From positions 42,766-106,765 of the forward strand of contig JSYX01000016.1 in assembly GCA_000787465.1 (NCBI GenBank): a DNA stretch of 64,000 bases, given 5' to 3'. Positions 59,651 through 64,000 of this stretch are shown one piece after another (position 1 is the stretch's first letter; each line of letters starts with the position of its first letter). The notes under the pieces were generated by a model. The model was not told the origin of the DNA, made no database searches, and was given only the letters and a program-made list of their open reading frames with translations. This DNA comes from Thermomucor indicae-seudaticae (taxonomy: Eukaryota > Mucoromycota > Mucoromycetes > Mucorales > Lichtheimiaceae). A program made the translations under genes and the position numbers.

Positions 59651-61026
59651 AATCTAAAAAACGCAAGACGGACATATCAGTAACAGTTATTTGTGTTGTT
59701 TCATTGCTTTTAGAGTGCCTGTGGTAATTTCCGCTTTCCTTTGAGGCGGTACATGTATACTGCTTATCTATTGGACTTTTACACTACTCGGGATACCTTT
59801 TGCACCAAATATAAAGCCAACATCGCGCTGAGAAGCGTAGAAAATGACAGCTATTGAGTGAAGAATTTACGATGATTTGTACAAAAATATGGTTTGCTTA
59901 ACTTACGCTTAAAGTTGGCTTTCGGTCGACGCAAAACGTACCTCGGGCAGCATATATTGCCCAATCATCGTTTAGACACTTGTACGTTATTTAAGATCGG
60001 TAAAGCAATGTTGCTTACCCGAAGTAATCTTCTCATACAGGGGGGGGCCAACCCCGCACCTGTTGCCCAGTGGGATATGAAAATAGAACATTTCAGAATT
60101 GACGGCGTTTAAAGAAGCCCATACATGCCCGCCCCTGCTGTTCGGCCCGCAGGCGGTCCGGTCGCAAGCACATGAAGAGGGGGAATCTATGATATCGTCA
60201 TGAGAATTTGAATCAGCAGAATATCGAAACAGAGGACCCTATTACGAGAAATTTGAAAAATGCCCTTGTCTTTCGCAAATGCAGGGTTTGTATTATGTGT
60301 CGTTATGGAGCAGATGGTGCCAATAAAAGATTTTGGTATTCAAGTCAATAATCTATAATCACCGAATGTTTCGATGCACGTTGCACTCAATCCAAGCAGA
60401 AATGATAGGCCATCATGTTCCGTAGCTGGCAATGGTGGAAATGATAATGAAGCTGTTGTCTATAAGGAAAGGGACTGCATAGCGCTTCAAAAGATTCTCT
60501 GATGGGATGAATATAGCATGGAGAAATTATCCAAGGAGAAAGTGAAACCTCCCGTGCTTAGATAGTTTTCCTTGGAAAATCAATCAACGTGACAACAAGG
60601 ATTACAGACAACTTATCCCTTGACTAAACCTACAAATAGTGTCTGGAATCAAGTCAGACCAGGCCGACCTGACTTGACGAGACCGCTGCCTGTAAATAAG
60701 AGCTATAATTGAATTTGAAAAGTTGTCACAATTCCTATGTCTCTTCCGCAGCCCCGAATCTTCTGCGCTGCCAGCGGCTTCGACGCGTACTACTTTTCAG
60801 CTAGCGTACCAATCTGTATTGAGGAGCCGAATATGTGCTCATTCATGCAACTGGTCAGCGCGTACATTGTCCCCTACAGCCATAGCCACTGGCTTTTTAT
60901 GCTAAAGGATTTGCACATTTCAATGTGGAGCCAAAAGCCGAAATCAGAATTCGGTCTCAGCGGAACTGCGCAAAACCGTCGCAAATATCCAAATCCCTCT
61001 ATTCAATTTACTGGAGCCGTGCGTAC

Positions 61027-63249
61027 ATGAGCAATTCACAGTCGCAGAACCGATTGCCGCCTTCCGTACGGCTCCGGGTTAATATTGTAGGGCAGCGGCT
61101 ACCTGTCGTATTTTCATACAAAGAGCTTTTGAAACAACATCTTCGGAACCAAAACAGCGAAACTGCGCAGCATAATCAGAATCCTGATATCGGTCTCGAT
61201 GAACATGACGACTTTTTCCGCGGTCTTCTGGAAAGATCAATGCATTATGATCCTCGTGACGATGAAGAAGATGATGGGGAAGACGTTGACAGCGAAGAGG
61301 AGTACCTGAGGGTAGGTTCAACAAGATCGCGCTGTCGACCGTGTCACACAGTTTCGAACCAAACAATTTTGCTCAGGAAAAGCGAAGAAGCGGTGAAGAT
61401 GAATACGATTCCAGCGATTCATTTATTGACGACAGCGACTTAATCGTCAGCGAACCGCAAGCGTCTAATATACCTCATTATGCGGGTTACTTCGTGTACC
61501 ATGGACCACTGGACGGTTTTGATCCGTAAGTTTTCCTGAAACGAGAACCAGTGCAGTTACATTGCTTAGTAGTATACAGTGTTTTAGAGGAAGTCAAAGC
61601 CAAGGACGCACAACGAGAATCTACAGCCGTGACTATAAAGGAAGATCCCCAAAAATCGAATAACGGTTTGGTAAAATCACATAAACAAGCGGAAGTAATC
61701 GAAATATCAGACTCGGAAGACACAAGAATTGGCAACAGCGTTCAAATGACACCGTCGGTGGATCATGGTCTGAAGCCAGCGCTCAAAGTGCCTACTACAA
61801 CCAAGAGGACTTCGGTTGCTCTGAATCTGAACGTTTATAGGCCGTTCTTACGTACTACAGTATCCAAGAAGAAAGCGCCATTAAAGCCGGAGGACTTGGT
61901 AGGTCTCCCAGAATTTTCACCTTTGAGACGGTAATAACAATTGTTTGTAGCGTCCACTCGATCCGGATGTTGAAAAACTTGTAGCTAAAATAAGAGAAGA
62001 TGTCAAGGACGGTAAGTCACACTTGGCGCTCTTAGACTATATAAAGTGTCTAATGAAGTATATTGTAGAATCTTTTGAAAACAAGGGCAAATTTCCACAG
62101 CGGTTGCGTCCAGCAACGCTTGAAGCCGGGCTCCTGATGTACAGAAAGATCAACAACGTGGACGAGAATCTTGTCAATCATCTTATGGCGGTCCTCCCAT
62201 ACAATCGGTTCACCCTAACAGTACGTTTATAAAGGCTTTTCAAATCAATATATCCTAACCTCTTCTTCACAGAAATTCTTGGCAACACGTTCCGGGCGAG
62301 ACCGTGTATCAGAACTGCGGCAGGAAATCAAAAAGATGATGGATACTTTGAAGCAAAAAGTAGATATGGCAATGCGAGAACGCTTGCTCTACCAAAACCA
62401 AACTGAAAATGGTATGCAATAAGTTAAACTCGTTAATTTTTCGTTAATTTTCCGGGACTCTAACCTATGTGGTCTGGACAGTATACGACCCACAACAGGC
62501 GGGCGCTTCTGCTAACAAATTCTTATGGAATGACGAACTGCGTAAGCTCTTATATGATATTCTGGAGAAGGACCGCATTGCTACTGCTATACAGAACGAT
62601 ATCGAGTAAGTGTTTGTGCAAGAGGGTTAAAGCCTGACGTACTCAAAGGCCGGTTGCAGGGATCTGTCTGATAAACCTGAAAATATAATCACGGAGATAA
62701 AAGCAAGAAAGTCAATATACCAAGAGGTAGGCAACGGTTATGGACTGTAATCAGTTTGATGATGCTCATGCAAGGTACGTAGTTATTGAATTGCTGGCCG
62801 AAAGATTGTATGTCAACTTATGAACTTAGCCGTCAGTACACTCAATGCAAGGCAAAGCTTCGATCCGGAAACGATGCAGATAAAACAAGCAATGGAGCTG
62901 AAGGCGTATCGAATGCAGAGGACCTTGTTGCAGAGTCCAAAGACAATCCGGATCCTACAGATTCCATTGGAACTTTGGCAGCGGTGAAGCGGCCAGCACC
63001 AAGGACCTCGTCGCAGAGAAAGCGAACCAAAGATCCTAGTAAGTATCATCACTGCCTCATTATGTGGTTATTGCAGTCTCACGATTTTTAGCAACAGTGT
63101 CCGATGCTCACCGAATGGAGCCAAGACCAACACTTCAATACTCTGTTGCCCCTAATCCGCACTTGTCGCGAGGTACTCCCTATCACCGGCATTTGTCATC
63201 TGCAAGGCGTACCCCAAAATCCGTGGAAAGAAAATTGTACTGGCTCTAA
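61027..63249 (+). CDS. HPC2/ubinuclein family protein (HIR histone chaperone complex)
   Basis: A subunit of the HIR complex, which deposits H3-H4 outside replication. The start is taken at 61027 (MSNSQSQNRLPPSVRLRVNI, then VFSYKELLKQHLR). An acidic run (DEEDDGEDVDSEEEYLR) precedes the Hpc2-related domain at about 61393-61480: DEYDSSDSFIDDSDLIVSEP, then HYAGYFVYHGPLDGFDP, the known HIRA/Hir-binding signature. Later exons carry the ubinuclein middle domain: KGKFPQRLRPATLEAGLLMY, LPYNRFTLTKFLATRSGRDR and KFLWNDELRKLLYDILEKDR. The end is Lys/Arg/Ser-rich. About eleven exons; the last intron is GTAAGT...TTTTTAG (63039-63091), giving a stop at 63249; reading another frame would stop at 63298. Flanked by mobile-element remains on both sides. 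Confidence 0.88.
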
Positions 63250-63386
63250 ATGCCTTTCTATGAACAATGAAATTATGATTCCTGACCCAAAGAAGTAGCT
63301 ATTGAGAATAAGATGTAACGTTATTTCCGCGTGTATATACTTCTAACAAGCTACAACAAACCAAACGGTTTGTTCTAGACTGACTG

Positions 63387-64000
63387 CTACTGGACATTAC
63401 TGTCTTCCTCAGCAGTATGCATGGTGTTTGGACGGATGAAGATGGCTGGCCGTTGATTATTATTCTTGGGCATGTGAACGAAGATACGGTAAATGTTGCA
63501 GGCTGCCCACGCATCACGGTTCCACCCCGTCTTGCATGAGTCGCACATGAGGACAGCATGGATCTTGGCACCTATGCGACCTTCTGCGTCCGGCTTTTCG
63601 TGAAGACGGCTCAATTGTCGGGTCATACATTTTGGACATATCTGGCTCGTGAGATATTCGTCGATCATGACAACCTTTGCCTTTAGGATATGGAGTTGTG
63701 AAAAATGAGATCCGGTCTAAAAAAAAAAGACTTTGTCGACATACCTTAGTTTGTTTAGCTTCTTGCAAGCTGTCGTAAAACGTTCTTCATTGGAGCACTG
63801 ATTTTTCTTCTCATACTGCCGGGAAAAGATCCCTTACTGTACGAAATAAAGACAGGCTTCTGCTTCTCTTCTGGATTGTCAAAGGACGAAAGCGGCTTCC
63901 ATCGCTCTCTTTTCGCTGACGTGGACCGACTTTGGTTGTTGGCCACGCAAGGGTTGTACTTGTTACTGTCACCAAGCAGACTGTTGTATAGCAACGTCTT
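63387..64000 (-). CDS. Fanzor (TnpB-like eukaryotic RNA-guided nuclease), 3' part, runs off the right edge
   Basis: Minus strand, partial. Encodes the end of the RuvC domain and zinc ribbon. From the edge: KQKPVFISYSKGSFPGSMRR and KISAPMK (about 63865-63790), then after a frame change TFYDSLQEAKQTK. A possible intron (63744-63717) is followed by KAKVVMIDEYLTSQICPKCM (about 63680-63620), a spacer, and HAVLMCDSCKTGWNRDAWAA with CNIYRIF (about 63555-63480). The C-x2-C...C-x2-C ribbon and the N-R-D-x-x-A-A-x-N-I block with the catalytic Asp are intact. Fanzors are transposon-borne nucleases guided by an RNA from the element's 3' side; in fungi they travel with several transposon types. An extra base after ATG-AAG (about 63789) breaks the frame, so this copy may be inactive, unless it is a sequence error. 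Confidence 0.8.

Larger units (their letters stand above)
54818..61026. other. gene-poor region with mobile-element remains
   Basis: More than 6 kb between FZO1 and HPC2 without a gene I can name. It is AT-rich with short frames. Listed items inside are a 140-codon orphan frame (55735), a TnpB/Fanzor C-terminal remnant (56111), a TA-flanked MITE (57140) and two palindromes (55550, 59635). The part from about 57600 to 60700 holds short frames (for example 58393-58692, 59146-59364) with no recognised motif. The first few hundred bases next to 54817 should include the FZO1 promoter. Confidence 0.5.

Noticed and set aside
60723..61030. Plus-strand frame of 97 codons just before HPC2
   Set aside because: Composition is unlike the neighbouring protein, no splice site links it well to the HPC2 frame, and it has no domain; treated as 5' flank.

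Overview
This is nuclear DNA of a fungus. Genes on both strands are split by short introns (mostly 50-70 nt, GT...AG, with pyrimidine-rich 3' ends). The set includes proteins typical of fungi: a copper-fist transcription factor, the four-TM/SH3 osmosensor Sho1, an Rco1-like two-PHD protein and the mitochondrial GTPase Fzo1. A full cytoplasmic dynein heavy chain, a BORCS8-like protein and Fanzor/TnpB-type sequences suggest an early-diverging filamentous fungus, probably Mucoromycota. That placement is inference; no rRNA or mitochondrial marker is present.

Layout. 1-3.5 kb: gene-poor DNA with decayed, partly duplicated sequence. 3.5-54.8 kb: a gene-dense core, in order Rco1-like PHD protein (-), single-BRCT protein (-), MON2 (-), a possible small spliced gene (+), cytoplasmic dynein heavy chain (+, about 15 kb), pyruvate kinase (+), ribosomal protein uS14/S29 (+), SHO1 (+), MFSD10-like MFS transporter (-), a broken unidentified gene (-), copper-fist factor (+), WD40 protein (-), nitrilase/Nit (-), coiled-coil plus Myb/SANT protein (+), BORCS8-like (-), THEM6-like (-), V-ATPase subunit B (+), NOC4 (-), PIG-U (+), FZO1 (-). 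54.8-61.0 kb: a gene-poor stretch with a TA-flanked MITE, a TnpB/Fanzor C-terminal remnant and two related palindromes. 61.0-63.2 kb: an HPC2/ubinuclein gene. 63.4 kb to the right edge: the 3' part of a Fanzor gene on the minus strand.

The core genes are housekeeping and not one operon-like system, but several share cell biology: MON2, dynein, BORCS8 and V-ATPase B all act in endosome, Golgi or vacuole traffic; the Rco1-like and HPC2 proteins act on chromatin; S29 and NOC4 serve the small ribosomal subunit. Gaps between genes are small, and several pairs are divergent with start codons 140-430 bp apart. The most unusual content is at the right: one fairly intact but apparently frameshifted Fanzor (eukaryotic RNA-guided nuclease family) and one older relic next to a Tc1/mariner-type MITE.

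Exon boundaries are read by eye from splice-site consensus and family conservation; gene spans are start codon to stop codon, introns included.
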